64,000 nucleotides of DNA from Streptomyces inhibens (GTDB taxonomy: Bacteria; Actinomycetota; Actinomycetes; Streptomycetales; Streptomycetaceae), in the NCBI RefSeq assembly GCF_003389455.1, contig NZ_QUAC01000219.1, positions 1 through 64,000 of the forward strand, written 5' to 3'. The notes below the pieces were generated by a model. The model saw only the letters and a list, made by a program, of their open reading frames with translations. It ran no database searches and was not told the DNA's origin. The position numbers and the translations under genes were made by a program. Shown here in pieces: positions 50,977-59,144 of the stretch (positions are counted from its first letter, which is position 1; each line of letters opens with the position of its first letter).

Positions 50977-51390
50977 TCACAGGCCCTGGGCGGCCATCCA
51001 GTCCGGGTCGGGGTCGATGTTCTGCAGTACCTCGATCAGGGTGCCCTCGGGGCCCCAGACGTTGAAGCGGCGCTGTCCCCAGGGCTCGTCCCGTAGGGGT
51101 TCGGCGATGGAGACGCCCTTGGCGCGCAGTGCGGCCTCCTCGGCCGCGGCGTCCGTCACGAGGAAGCCGAGGAGTACGCCGCCGGTCTCCTGGGCGCGGA
51201 ATCCCTTGGGCATGGCCTCGTGGCCGCGCTCGACGAAGTCCAGGGTGTATTCAGGGTGTTGGGGGTGCTGGAGGCTGGCGTACCAGTCCAGTTCCGCGAG
51301 CGGGCGGAAGCCGAAGTGGTCGACGTAGAAGCGGGTGCTGGCGGCGACGTCGTCGGTGAGCAGGGCGGTGCCGAGCTTGGTGAAGCGCAT
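50977..51390 (-). CDS. VOC family protein
   Basis: 137 residues from ATG 51390 (GAGAGG upstream). RFTKLGTALLTDDVAASTRF, YVDHFGFRPLAELDWYASLQ, GGVLLGFLVTDAAAEEAALR, and FNVWGPEGTLIEVLQNIDPD show the VOC fold; the lack of a full metal triad leaves binding protein as an alternative to enzyme. It is divergent from a TetR gene with a palindrome between them. Confidence 0.9.
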   Translation of the reverse strand: MRFTKLGTALLTDDVAASTRFYVDHFGFRPLAELDWYASLQHPQHPEYTLDFVERGHEAMPKGFRAQETGGVLLGFLVTDAAAEEAALRAKGVSIAEPLRDEPWGQRRFNVWGPEGTLIEVLQNIDPDPDWMAAQGL

Positions 51391-51429
51391 GGTGAACCTC
51401 TCTGTTCGCGGCAGGTCGCTCCCGCCGCA

Positions 51430-51443
51430 ACAACTGCAGTTGT
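51430..51443. promoter_or_regulatory. Operator-like palindrome between VOC and TetR genes
   Basis: ACAACTGCAGTTGT, a perfect 14-base palindrome, lies 40 bases upstream of the VOC start and 82 bases upstream of the TetR start, where a divergent TetR operator is expected. TAGTACTTTGACTGTAGT follows it. Confidence 0.75.
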
Positions 51444-51524
51444 AGTACTTTGACTGTAGTGGTTGCAAGAGGTTTTCTGGATTTCCGCAGACGGAGGCGG
51501 TCGATATGGAGCGAGGTGGACGGC

Positions 51525-52103
51525 ATGGTGCGTAACCCTGAGCGGCGTGCGGCGCTGGTGGATGCCGCGATCGAGGTGCTGGCGCGGGACGGTGCGCGCG
51601 GGCTGACGTTCCGGGCCGTCGACACGGCCGCGGGCGTGCCCAACGGCACCGCCTCCAACTACTTCGCCAGCAGGGACGACCTGCTGGCCCAGGTCACCGG
51701 GCAGATCCACCAGCGGATCGCGCCCGACCCGGACGAGGTCACCGCGGTGATGGCGGCGCCGCCGAGCCGGGCGCTGGTGGCCGAGCTGATGCGATGGATC
51801 AACCGCCGGGTGGCCGAGAACCGCACCGGCTATCTGGCGATGCTGGAGCTGCGCCTGGAGGCGACCCGGCGGCCCGAGCTGCGTGCGGAGCTGACCCGGG
51901 CCATTCGGGCGACGCTCGACGAGGACATCCGCTTCCATCTGGAGAGCGGGCTGCCGGGGGACCGTAACGCCGTGGTGCTGATCTATCTGGCGATGACCGG
52001 GCTGATGCTGGAGCAGCTCACGCTGCCGGGGGTGGTCCCGGCCGAGGAGGCCGATGGGCTGATCTCGGCGCTCGTCGACCGGGCGATCGGGTCGGAGGGG
52101 TAG
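51525..52103 (+). CDS. TetR family transcriptional regulator
   Basis: 192 residues from the ATG at 51525. RRAALVDAAIEVLARDGARG, LTFRAVDTAAGVPNGTASNY and FASRDDLLAQVTGQIH make the HTH; the C-terminal domain (RALVAELMRWINRRVAENRT, GLMLEQLTLPGVVPAEEADG) is of the TetR_C_6/DUF-type seen in small-molecule sensors. Likely target: the divergent VOC gene through the palindrome at 51430. Confidence 0.93.
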   Translation: MVRNPERRAALVDAAIEVLARDGARGLTFRAVDTAAGVPNGTASNYFASRDDLLAQVTGQIHQRIAPDPDEVTAVMAAPPSRALVAELMRWINRRVAENRTGYLAMLELRLEATRRPELRAELTRAIRATLDEDIRFHLESGLPGDRNAVVLIYLAMTGLMLEQLTLPGVVPAEEADGLISALVDRAIGSEG

Positions 52104-52189
52104 CGGGCAGGTGGGTGGCGGGCCAGTGGGGTGGTAGGCCGGCGCGGTGGCGGGCCGGTGGGCGTGGTCCTGGTGGCCGTTGGTGGCCG

Positions 52190-52756
52190 CTAGCCGCCGT
52201 ACGGGCGGGTCGCGCGGGCCTCGCGGAGCGCGACCGCCCACCAGGTCAGCTGGTTGAGCAGGGCGTCGGCGGCCTGGGTGACGGGGGCCGGGTCGTGCAG
52301 GTGTCCGGCGTCGTCGAAGAGGTTGCCGGCGAGCGGGAAGCTCACCGTTTCGCGCACCGTCGTGGCGTGCAACTCGGCGAAGACCAGCCGCAGTTGCTCG
52401 ACGGCGCGGAGGCCGCCGGAGATCCCGCCGTACGACACAAAGCCGACCGGCTTGGCCTGCCACTGGGGGCGCAGCAGGTCGATGGCGTGCTTGAGCGGGG
52501 CCGGGAAGGAGTGGTTGTACTCCGGGGTGATCACGACGAATGCGTCCGCCTCGTCGACGCGCTTCGCGAAGGTCTCGTACTCCTCGCTGCCGTAACGGAG
52601 CTCGTACGGGCGGACGGTGTCCAGGTCGATGACGTCCACGTCGATGTGCGGGTGGTTCTCGGTGTGCCGGGTGAACCAGTTCGCGATGACGGGCGCGAAC
52701 CGGCCCTCCCGGGTGCTGCCGATGATCACTGCGAGGCGGTACGGGTGCTCGGACAT
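52190..52756 (-). CDS. NADPH-dependent FMN reductase (SoxR-type target)
   Basis: 188 residues. The flavodoxin-like fold shows the FMN loop IIGSTREGRFAPVIANWF, AFVVITPEYNHSFPAPLKHA (phosphate-binding PEYNHS motif), and PVGFVSYGGISGGLRAVEQL. Such reductases lower quinone or redox-cycler stress. The promoter carries a near-perfect SoxR box, and SoxR of S. coelicolor is known to control an FMN reductase of this kind. The match of gene and site makes SoxR regulation very likely. Confidence 0.94.
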   Translation of the reverse strand: MSEHPYRLAVIIGSTREGRFAPVIANWFTRHTENHPHIDVDVIDLDTVRPYELRYGSEEYETFAKRVDEADAFVVITPEYNHSFPAPLKHAIDLLRPQWQAKPVGFVSYGGISGGLRAVEQLRLVFAELHATTVRETVSFPLAGNLFDDAGHLHDPAPVTQAADALLNQLTWWAVALREARATRPYGG

Positions 52757-52824
52757 GTGAGGCCCTTCGTGGCGTGGCGTGGGAGTCGGTGAGCGGCGGT
52801 GTCGCCGTCGGGACTCGACGCTAG

Positions 52825-52846
52825 GACCTCAAGCGAACTTGAGGTC
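52825..52846 (-). promoter_or_regulatory. SoxR box and 19-bp-spacer promoter
   Basis: Arms GACCTCAAG and CTTGAGGTC around CGAA. On the minus strand TTGACC (-35) and TAGCGT (-10) are 19 bases apart with the dyad between them, as in SoxR-activated promoters. It is about 70 bases upstream of the reductase start. Confidence 0.92.
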
Positions 52847-52968
52847 AAGGGCCGTGGGTGTGGGGCAGGGTGTGGGGCATGCCGGGCCTCGCCCCGGCCT
52901 GGGAGGGCGCCCGCCTGTGCGCCGGCCGGAGAGCTGTATCGAGGGCGCCGTCCGGGGCGCCGTCCGGG

Positions 52969-53400
52969 TCACTCGGCTCCGAAAAGCTCCAGCAGCTCCG
53001 TCTTCTGGAACATCCGGGCCGTGTCGATCGCCGAGGGCGTGCCCGCCGCCGGGTCCGCGCCGTGCGCCAGCAGGACCTTGATGACCTCGTCCTCGCCCTT
53101 GAAGACCGCACCGGCGAGTGGCGTCTGGCCACGGTCGTTGGGGCGGTCGGGGTCGGCCTCGCGGTGCAACAGGACTTCTACGGTGGCGGGGTGGCCGTGG
53201 TAGGCGGCCAGCATCACGAGCGAGTCGCCCTTGTCGTTCGTCAGGTTGGCGGGGACGCCCGCGTCCACGTACGCGGCGACGGTGTCGGTGTCACCGTGCC
53301 GCGCCAGGTCGAACACCTTGGCCGCGAGCTGCAGCACCTCGGGGTCGTGCGCGTGCTCGATCGCCTCGGGCCCCTGCGGCTCGGGATTCGCGTCGCTCAT
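52969..53400 (-). CDS. Ankyrin repeat protein
   Basis: 143 residues from the ATG at 53400, behind GGAGG. At least three ankyrin units: LQLAAKVFDLARHGDTDTVA-AYVDAGVPA, NDKGDSLVMLAAYHGHPATV-EVLLHREADP, and NDRGQTPLAGAVFKGEDEVI-KVLLAHGADP, the conserved TPL and LL-GADP positions being clear. It is a small cytoplasmic protein-protein binding scaffold. In actinobacteria such genes often sit by catalase or stress genes; no partner is obvious here. Confidence 0.92.
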   Translation of the reverse strand: MSDANPEPQGPEAIEHAHDPEVLQLAAKVFDLARHGDTDTVAAYVDAGVPANLTNDKGDSLVMLAAYHGHPATVEVLLHREADPDRPNDRGQTPLAGAVFKGEDEVIKVLLAHGADPAAGTPSAIDTARMFQKTELLELFGAE

Positions 53401-53604
53401 GGTCGCCGGCCTCCTGCTGTGGTGGGTGGTGCGTGCACACACGCACGCGCGAGTGCACTGTGTCACCGCCACTCTAGGCAGGCTGTGGTCGTTGCGGCAG
53501 CGGTGGCGGGGTGGGTGTGTGGTTCTGTGGCGGGGGTGTGTCGTGGCTGGGGCCGCTTCGCCTCTGCACCGTGGGTGGGTGGGCCGGAGGGGACACCCGG
53601 TAAC

Positions 53605-53637
53605 CCTCCCCCAGCCTTCGGCCGGGAGGTGCCCCCA
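53605..53637. repeat. Palindromic intergenic repeat, second copy
   Basis: CCTCCCCCAGCC-TTCG-GCCGGGAGG forms a stem and tetraloop and is flanked by GTAACC and CCCCC, the same class as the repeat inside the thioesterase gene, in opposite orientation. Confidence 0.7.
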
Positions 53638-53638
53638 C

Positions 53639-53736
53639 GGCGCGGGCGTCGCGGCTACGTGGGATTGATTGCCCCGGCGTTTGCTCCAGGTCCTGCGGGC
53701 GGGTCACCGGGTATCCCCTCCGGCCTCCGTACGTTG
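53639..53736. repeat. Long inverted repeat, left arm
   Basis: This arm, about 98 bases, is complementary to 53882-53978. Identity is perfect over 34 bases (53672-53705) and over the outer 16 bases (53639-53654), with scattered mismatches between. A shorter look-alike (GGCCGGAGGGGACACCCGG) precedes it at 53582. Confidence 0.85.
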
Positions 53737-53804
53737 GCGACTGTCCCGCCGTACCAATGACCGTTACGAACTGACGCGGCTCGGGTTTCGCCGTACGCGT
53801 CGGC

Positions 53805-53841
<37 letters not shown>

Positions 53842-53881
53842 CTGTGGTCTGTGACGGGCGGTGCCGCCGGGCTGCGGACGG

Positions 53882-53978
53882 GACGATACGTAGGCCGGAG
53901 GGGACGTACCGGGACCCGCCCGCAGGACCTGGAGCAAACGCCGGGGCGCCGATATCCGGGACCCGCGACGCCCGCGCC
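53882..53978. repeat. Long inverted repeat, right arm
   Basis: Reverse complement of the left arm: 53913-53946 matches 53672-53705 and 53963-53978 matches 53639-53654. The arms are separated by 145 bases. No transposase is encoded in or near it. The whole 53401-54117 gap holds no convincing gene. Confidence 0.85.
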
Positions 53979-54117
53979 GAGGACGGGTGCCGGTGCGGCC
54001 CCTCCGGCCCCCCCGGCACACACGCAACCCGCAAGGCCCCAGCCCCCACCGAACCAGGCGGCAACACCACCACCCTGCCCAGCGCCAGCTCGGCGGCCGG
54101 CGCAAGCCCCAGCCGCC

Positions 54118-55155
54118 TCAGAACGCCGCGCGGATTTCGCCCACCCGGGTGCCGCCGCCGAAGAGGGGGGCGTCCTCCAGGCGGGAGAGGACGGGGGTGT
54201 CGATGTTCATGAGGCGGAGGGTGCGGGCGAGGATGGGGCCGAGGGTGCGGGTGGCGCCGTCGTCGATCTTGAAGGCGAGGGCGCGGCCGTCGGGGAGGGC
54301 CAGGGCCTGGACCGCCTCGGCGCCCATCTTGGAGAGGGTGCCGGGGAGGGCCTGCATCAGCCAGGTGTCGGGGCGGCGGGTGCCGGCGACGTACTCGGGG
54401 TGGGCGCGCATCGCGTCCGCGACCCGTCGCTCCGGGGTGCCGGGCTCGGCCAGTACAAAGTGCCGGAAGGCGCGGGCCAGACCGGTCAGCGACAGCGACA
54501 GCAGGGGCGCACCGCAGCCGTCCGTGCCGATGTGGGCGACGTCCTCGCCGCTTGCGGTGCGGACACCGTCGGCGACCAGCTGCTGCAGCGGATGGTCCTG
54601 GTCGAGGTACGAGGCGAGCGGCCAGCCGTTGAGCGCGGAGGCGGCCAGCATCGCGGTGTGCTTGCCCGAGCAGTTCATGGTGAGGCGGTCGCGGACCCGG
54701 CCCGAGGCGAGGTAGGCCTCGGCCTCCTCAGGGTCCAGCGGCAGGTCCGGCGGTGTCTGGAGCTGGTCGGCGGTCAGGCCGTGCTCGGCCAGCATGGTCC
54801 GTACGAGATCGAGGTGGAACGGCTCACCGGAGTGGCTCGCGGCGGCCAGCGCCAGCCGCTCGCCGGACAGCTCCAGGCCCGCCCGCAGGACCGCCGCGGC
54901 CTGCATCGGCTTGTTCGTGGAGCGGGGGAAGACGGGGGCGGCCACATCGCCCAGCGCCATTTCCACGCTGCCGTCGGCCGCGAGTACCACCAGGGAGCCA
55001 CGGTGCCGGCCCTCGACGAAGCCGGAGCGGACGACCTCGGCGAGGACGGGGGAGGCGGAGGAAGCGGGAGAAGCGGGAGAAGACGCGGCCGTCGCGGGAT
55101 CCGGGGAGGTGAGGGATCCCTGGGCCGGCTGGGGTATCGGGGTGGGCGAGGTCAT
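54118..55155 (-). CDS. Class 3 (Rhizobium etli ReAII-type) L-asparaginase
   Basis: 345 residues. After a Ser/Pro/Ala-rich N-terminus come VEGRHRGSLVVLAADGSVEM, PRSTNKPMQAAAVL (Ser-x-x-Lys catalytic pair), AAASHSGEPFHLDLV, MNCSGKHTAMLA and GTDGCGAPLLSLSL. The Ser/Lys pairs and the two Cys residues near the zinc site match class 3 asparaginases (PF06089), unrelated to the classical bacterial type. It hydrolyses asparagine to aspartate and ammonia, probably in the cytoplasm as no signal peptide is seen. Confidence 0.92.
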   Translation of the reverse strand: MTSPTPIPQPAQGSLTSPDPATAASSPASPASSASPVLAEVVRSGFVEGRHRGSLVVLAADGSVEMALGDVAAPVFPRSTNKPMQAAAVLRAGLELSGERLALAAASHSGEPFHLDLVRTMLAEHGLTADQLQTPPDLPLDPEEAEAYLASGRVRDRLTMNCSGKHTAMLAASALNGWPLASYLDQDHPLQQLVADGVRTASGEDVAHIGTDGCGAPLLSLSLTGLARAFRHFVLAEPGTPERRVADAMRAHPEYVAGTRRPDTWLMQALPGTLSKMGAEAVQALALPDGRALAFKIDDGATRTLGPILARTLRLMNIDTPVLSRLEDAPLFGGGTRVGEIRAAF

Positions 55156-55205
55156 CGGCGGCCTTCCGGGGAGTGACCGCCACCCCCCGGAGGCTTGTGG
55201 CCCGG

Positions 55206-55967
55206 TCAGGACAGCAGGTCGTCTACTTGCGCTTCGCCTTCACGGTACCTGCGGGCGATTTCCGCACTGCAATCGTCGGTGGTGCGCTGCAGCGACTGAC
55301 GACGCAGCGACACCTGCCGTTCGTAGCGGATCAGCCGGCCCATCGCGTCATGCAGCTCCTGGTCCGTACGCGCGGTGAGATCGGACAGTTCCACCTCACC
55401 GAGCATTTCCTCGGCGAGCCTGCGGTATTCCTCGCTGTGCGGCGTGCCGACCGTCACATGCCGGGCCGAGGAGCGGTGCCGCGACGGCAGATCGGTGAGG
55501 ATCTCGGGCAGCCGGTCGAGCAGCGGTGAGTGCTGGGCGGTGCGGCGGGCGATCTCGGCCCGGAGGATGTCGATCCGGCCCTGCAACAGCCGCCGCAGAT
55601 AGCTCAGATCGGCCTCTTCCTGCTGGGAATCACGGCGGACCACCCGCAGCTCGGGCAGCCCCAGACCGCAGAGATCGGGGGTGGCGGCCGGGCGGCAGCG
55701 GTCGCGCTGCTGCGGGGGGCGGGGGTGCTGCGCCTGGCCTGCCTGGAGCATGGGGCCGTCCTCGGTGCCGGGGGGCTCGACGCGAGCCGCTGCCGTGGTC
55801 GTCGTCAGTGCGGTGGTGGTCGTCGTGAGGGCGGTGGGGGGCGCCGGAGCGGCGGGTGTCGTACGTGCGGTGTCTGACACGGGGGCGCTTGGTGTGGTCC
55901 GTCCGGTCGGTGTCGTACGGGCGGGTGGTACGGGACCGGGAGTTTGTCCGGCGCCGGCAGTGCTCAT
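55206..55967 (-). CDS. rsiG: RsiG, c-di-GMP-armed anti-sigma-WhiG factor
   Basis: 253 residues. The N-terminal 75 are a Thr/Pro/Ala-rich disordered tract. The helical remainder holds both copies of the RsiG c-di-GMP motif E-x3-S-x2-R-x3-Q-x3-D: EADLSYLRRLLQGRID and ERQVSLRRQSLQRTTD, with all five key residues correct in each. RsiG binds WhiG when loaded with two c-di-GMP molecules and so holds back sporulation genes. The ATG at 55967 has no strong ribosome site. It is divergent from dtd. Confidence 0.95.
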   Translation of the reverse strand: MSTAGAGQTPGPVPPARTTPTGRTTPSAPVSDTARTTPAAPAPPTALTTTTTALTTTTAAARVEPPGTEDGPMLQAGQAQHPRPPQQRDRCRPAATPDLCGLGLPELRVVRRDSQQEEADLSYLRRLLQGRIDILRAEIARRTAQHSPLLDRLPEILTDLPSRHRSSARHVTVGTPHSEEYRRLAEEMLGEVELSDLTARTDQELHDAMGRLIRYERQVSLRRQSLQRTTDDCSAEIARRYREGEAQVDDLLS

Positions 55968-56141
55968 GAGTCGTTCCGTCCCCTCGTCCGGGCCGCGTCC
56001 AGGGCATGTTGTCCATGAAACGCACCACGTGCACGCATCGTGCCACTCTGGGCGGTCCTTCTGCAGGGCCATGGCACCCGAACAGCCCCCGTGGAGGCAC
56101 GGCTGTCCGAAGCCGGTTGGTCGCCCGGCATCATGGCGGGT

Positions 56142-56567
56142 ATGCGAGCTGTGGTGCAGAGAGTTGACGGCGCACGCGTCGAGGTGGCGGGCGAGACGGT
56201 CGGGGAGATCGTCGGTGAGGGGCTGTGCGTGCTGGTGGGGGTCACACACGAGGACACCCCGGAGAAGGCGGCGCAGCTGGCCCGCAAGCTGTGGTCGGTG
56301 CGGATTCTGCAGGGCGAGAAGTCCTGCTCGGACACCGCGGCGCCGCTGTTGGTGATCAGCCAGTTCACTCTCTACGGTGACGCCCGCAAGGGCCGTCGTC
56401 CCACCTGGAACGCCGCGGCGCCGGGGCCGGTCGCCGAGCCGCTGGTCGACGAGGTCGTCGCGCAGCTGCGGGCGCTGGGCGCCCATGTGGAGACCGGCCG
56501 CTTCGGCGCGGACATGAAGGTGTCACTGACGAACGACGGGCCGTTCACGGTGCTGGTGGAGGTGTAG
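56142..56567 (+). CDS. dtd: D-aminoacyl-tRNA deacylase
   Basis: 141 residues from the ATG at 56142. [40 protein letters not shown], the [15 protein letters not shown] motif and the C-terminal [11 protein letters not shown] (the Gly-cisPro-type loop, here GPF in place of GPV) identify Dtd. It hydrolyses D-amino acids (and Gly) wrongly attached to tRNA. In-frame upstream sequence from 56040 is not Dtd-like. Confidence 0.96.
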   Translation: MRAVVQRVDGARVEVAGETVGEIVGEGLCVLVGVTHEDTPEKAAQLARKLWSVRILQGEKSCSDTAAPLLVISQFTLYGDARKGRRPTWNAAAPGPVAEPLVDEVVAQLRALGAHVETGRFGADMKVSLTNDGPFTVLVEV

Positions 56568-56619
56568 GGCCCGTCCGCCCCCAGGCCCGCGCCGGCGGCG
56601 CCGGCGGCCTTGTCGGGCG

Positions 56620-57600
56620 CTACGGCTCGACGACGACCTCCTGCGCCGCGGCCGTGCCGCCCGCCATCAGCTGGGCGTCCACCGGGACGTTCCGCTTGAC
56701 CAGGGCGAGCGCGATCGGGCCGAGCTCGTGGTGGCGGACCGAGGTGGTGATGAAGCCGAGCTGCCGGCCCTCCTCGCCTTCCGAGGCGAGGCGTACGGGG
56801 GTGCCGTGCGGCGGCAGATGCACCTCGCTGCCGTCCAGGTGCAAGAACACCAGCCGGCGCGGCGGCTTGCCCAGGTTGTGGACCCGGGCGACGGTCTCCT
56901 GGCCGCGGTAGCAGCCCTTCTGGAGGTGTACGGCGGTGCCGATCCAGCCCAGCTCGTGCGGGATGGTGCGATGGTCGGTCTCCAGGCCCAGGCGCGGGCG
57001 GTGGGCCTCGACGCGCAGCGCCTCCATGGCCAGGATGCCGATCGCCGGGCGGTGCCCCGCGGCGAAGGTCTCCAGGTCGGCGCGCGGCAGGAACAGATCG
57101 CGGCCGTGCGGGTTCTCGCGTACGACGACGCCTTCGGGCACCTCGGTGATGGAGCCGGCGGGCAGATGCACGACGGCGATCTCGTCGGTGCGGTCGGCGA
57201 CCTCGACCCGGTAGAAGAACTTCATGCTTTCCAGGTAGGCGATCAGTGCCTCCTGGTTGCCCGGTTCGGTGTGCATCCACGTCGTCTCGCCGTCGTCGAC
57301 GAGGTAGAGCGCATGCTCGATGTGGCCGTGCGCGGAGAGGATCAGTGCCTCGGTGGCCTGGCCGGGCGGGAGTTCGCTGACGTGCTGGGTGATCAGCAGG
57401 TGCAGCCAGCTCAGCCGCTCGGGGCCGGTGACGGTGATCACGCCACGGTGGGAGAGGTCCACGAAGCCGGTGCCGTCGGCGAGGGCGCGCTGCTCTCGGA
57501 AGAGGTCGCCGTAGTGCGCGGCGACGCCTTCGTCGGGAGCCTCGGCAGGGACAGCGCCGGGCAGCGACAGCAGGGGGCTGGCGGGTGAATGTCGCAGCAT
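56620..57600 (-). CDS. ygfZ: YgfZ/GcvT-like folate-binding protein
   Basis: 326 residues. The GcvT-like fold (DLSHRGVITVTGPERLSWLH, LLITQHVSELPPGQATEALI, LSAHGHIEHALYLVDDGETT) ends in the YgfZ signature LQKGCYRGQETVARVHNLGK, with the Cys typical of the family. YgfZ supports iron-sulfur enzyme assembly using tetrahydrofolate. The gene is just downstream of nur on the same strand. Confidence 0.95.
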   Translation of the reverse strand: MLRHSPASPLLSLPGAVPAEAPDEGVAAHYGDLFREQRALADGTGFVDLSHRGVITVTGPERLSWLHLLITQHVSELPPGQATEALILSAHGHIEHALYLVDDGETTWMHTEPGNQEALIAYLESMKFFYRVEVADRTDEIAVVHLPAGSITEVPEGVVVRENPHGRDLFLPRADLETFAAGHRPAIGILAMEALRVEAHRPRLGLETDHRTIPHELGWIGTAVHLQKGCYRGQETVARVHNLGKPPRRLVFLHLDGSEVHLPPHGTPVRLASEGEEGRQLGFITTSVRHHELGPIALALVKRNVPVDAQLMAGGTAAAQEVVVEP

Positions 57601-57631
57601 GGGGCCAGCCTACGACTCGGTGGGGGCGGGC

Positions 57632-58069
57632 TCAGCCGTCGCCCTCCGCGGCCTTGGTACGGCAGGCCGTACAGCGCCCGAAGATCGCGAAGTGCTTCAT
57701 ATCCGTTTCGAAGCCGAACTGTTCGCGCAGCGTCGCGGTGAACGGCTCGGCCACCGACAGATCCGCCTCGATGACGTCCGTGCAGTCCCGGCACACCAGA
57801 TGGATGTGGTGGTGGCGGTCGGCGAGGTGGTACGTCGGCGCCCCGTGTCCGAGGTGTGCGTGGCTGACCAGGTCCAGCTCTTCGAGGAGTTCCAGGGTGC
57901 GGTAGACGGTGGAGATGTTCACCCCGCCCGCCGTCTTGCGCACCTCGGTGAGGATGTCGTCCGGGGTGGCGTGCTCCAGCCTGTCCACAGCCTCCAGCAC
58001 GAGTTGACGCTGCGGGGTCAGGCGGTATCCGCGCCTGCGGAGGTCGCTCTGCCAGTCGGTGGTCACCAC
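57632..58069 (-). CDS. nur: Nur, nickel-responsive Fur-family repressor
   Basis: 145 residues. The Fur winged helix is clear (RRRGYRLTPQRQLVLEAVDR, NISTVYRTLELLEELDLVSH). Counting from MVTTDW, His33, His86, His88 and His90 (the Ni site) and His70, His72 and His126 (the second metal site) fall exactly at the published positions of S. coelicolor Nur; CRDC and CTAC give the structural zinc pairs. It represses nickel uptake and the Fe superoxide dismutase gene when nickel is ample. The GTG start has no ribosome site, so it may be leaderless. Confidence 0.93.
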   Translation of the reverse strand: MVTTDWQSDLRRRGYRLTPQRQLVLEAVDRLEHATPDDILTEVRKTAGGVNISTVYRTLELLEELDLVSHAHLGHGAPTYHLADRHHHIHLVCRDCTDVIEADLSVAEPFTATLREQFGFETDMKHFAIFGRCTACRTKAAEGDG

Positions 58070-58093
58070 ACAGCCAGTGTAGGAGGGCGGACG

Positions 58094-58111
58094 GGCGTAC
58101 GTATGTACGCC
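58094..58111. terminator. Short hairpin after btuF, before nur
   Basis: GGCGTAC and GTACGCC, perfect 7-bp arms around GTAT, lie 3 bases after the importer operon. They could terminate it or be an operator for nur. Confidence 0.55.
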
Positions 58112-58114
58112 GCG

Positions 58115-59134
58115 TCAGCCGGCTGCCCGTACGCCGCGCAGATAGCGGGCCAGGTCGCTGACGGCGGCCGGATTGCGGGGGCTTTCGACCAGATCGGCAT
58201 AGTCCATGACGTAGATCCGGTGGTGCTTGATCGCGGAGACGTTGGCGAGCGGCGGGTACGAGGTCAGGAAGGCCTTCTTCTGGGCGGCGGAGGTGTCGCC
58301 GTAGTTGTTGATGACGATGACCTCGGGGTTGCGGGCGACGACGGTCTCCCAGCCGACGGTGGTCCAGGAGTCCTTGAGGTCCTTCATGGTGTGGTCGCCG
58401 CCGGCCTTGGTGATGATGTCGTGCGGACCGGCGTATTTGCCGGAGGTCAGCGGCTTGTCGCGGCCGTCGTCGTAGAGGAAGACGGAGGGGCGTTCGGCGG
58501 GTGCGGGGGCCTTGGCGGCGGCGTCGGCGACCTGCTTCTTGTACCTCTTCACCAGGGCGGCGGCGCGGTCCTCGACGTCGAAGATCTTCCCGAGCGTCTC
58601 CAGGTCGGTGTAGAGCGCCTCCAGGGGCGGCATCACACCGCGGGCGCTGCCGTCCGCGCCGTGGCGGCAGGACTCGGTCAGGACGTAGCTGCCGATGCCG
58701 AGTTTCTTGAGGGAGGCGGGGGTGAGGCCGTTGTCCTCGCCGAAGCCGTAGTTCCAGCCCGCGAAGACCAGATCGGCGCGGGCGTCGAGGGCCATCTCCC
58801 TGGTGATGGCCTTGTTCGAGAGCCTGGGGACCGTGCCGTACGCGGCCTTCCAGGGGACGGCGTCGAGGTTGCCCACGTTGTCGGGCATGACGTAGCCGGC
58901 CATCCGGTTCTCCAGGCCGAGCGCGAACATGATCTCGGTGATGCCGACGTCGTTGGTGACCACGCGGGCGGGGGCCTTGTCGTACGTGGTGCGGGTGCCG
59001 CAGTTCTCGACGGTGACGGGGTAGTGGCCGGAGGGTTTGGCGGCGTGCTTGCCGTCGTCGGAGACCTTCGCGCCGCAGCCGGTCAGGGCGAGGGCCAGGG
59101 CGAGGGCGGTGAGCGGGGCGGTGGGGCGGCGCAT
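58115..59134 (-). CDS. btuF: Cobalamin-type substrate-binding lipoprotein
   Basis: 339 residues. Signal peptide with lipobox ALTGC, then the TroA/BtuF fold: ARVVTNDVGITEIMFALGLE, ADLVFAGWNYGFGEDNGLTP, PEVIVINNYGDTSAAQ and SPRNPAAVSDLARYL. It belongs to the family of siderophore/cobalamin-binding proteins. The riboswitch before the first gene of the operon makes cobalamin or cobinamide the likely ligand; sequence alone would not exclude an iron chelate. Confidence 0.88.
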   Translation of the reverse strand: MRRPTAPLTALALALALTGCGAKVSDDGKHAAKPSGHYPVTVENCGTRTTYDKAPARVVTNDVGITEIMFALGLENRMAGYVMPDNVGNLDAVPWKAAYGTVPRLSNKAITREMALDARADLVFAGWNYGFGEDNGLTPASLKKLGIGSYVLTESCRHGADGSARGVMPPLEALYTDLETLGKIFDVEDRAAALVKRYKKQVADAAAKAPAPAERPSVFLYDDGRDKPLTSGKYAGPHDIITKAGGDHTMKDLKDSWTTVGWETVVARNPEVIVINNYGDTSAAQKKAFLTSYPPLANVSAIKHHRIYVMDYADLVESPRNPAAVSDLARYLRGVRAAG

Positions 59135-59144
59135 GGTGCGGTCC

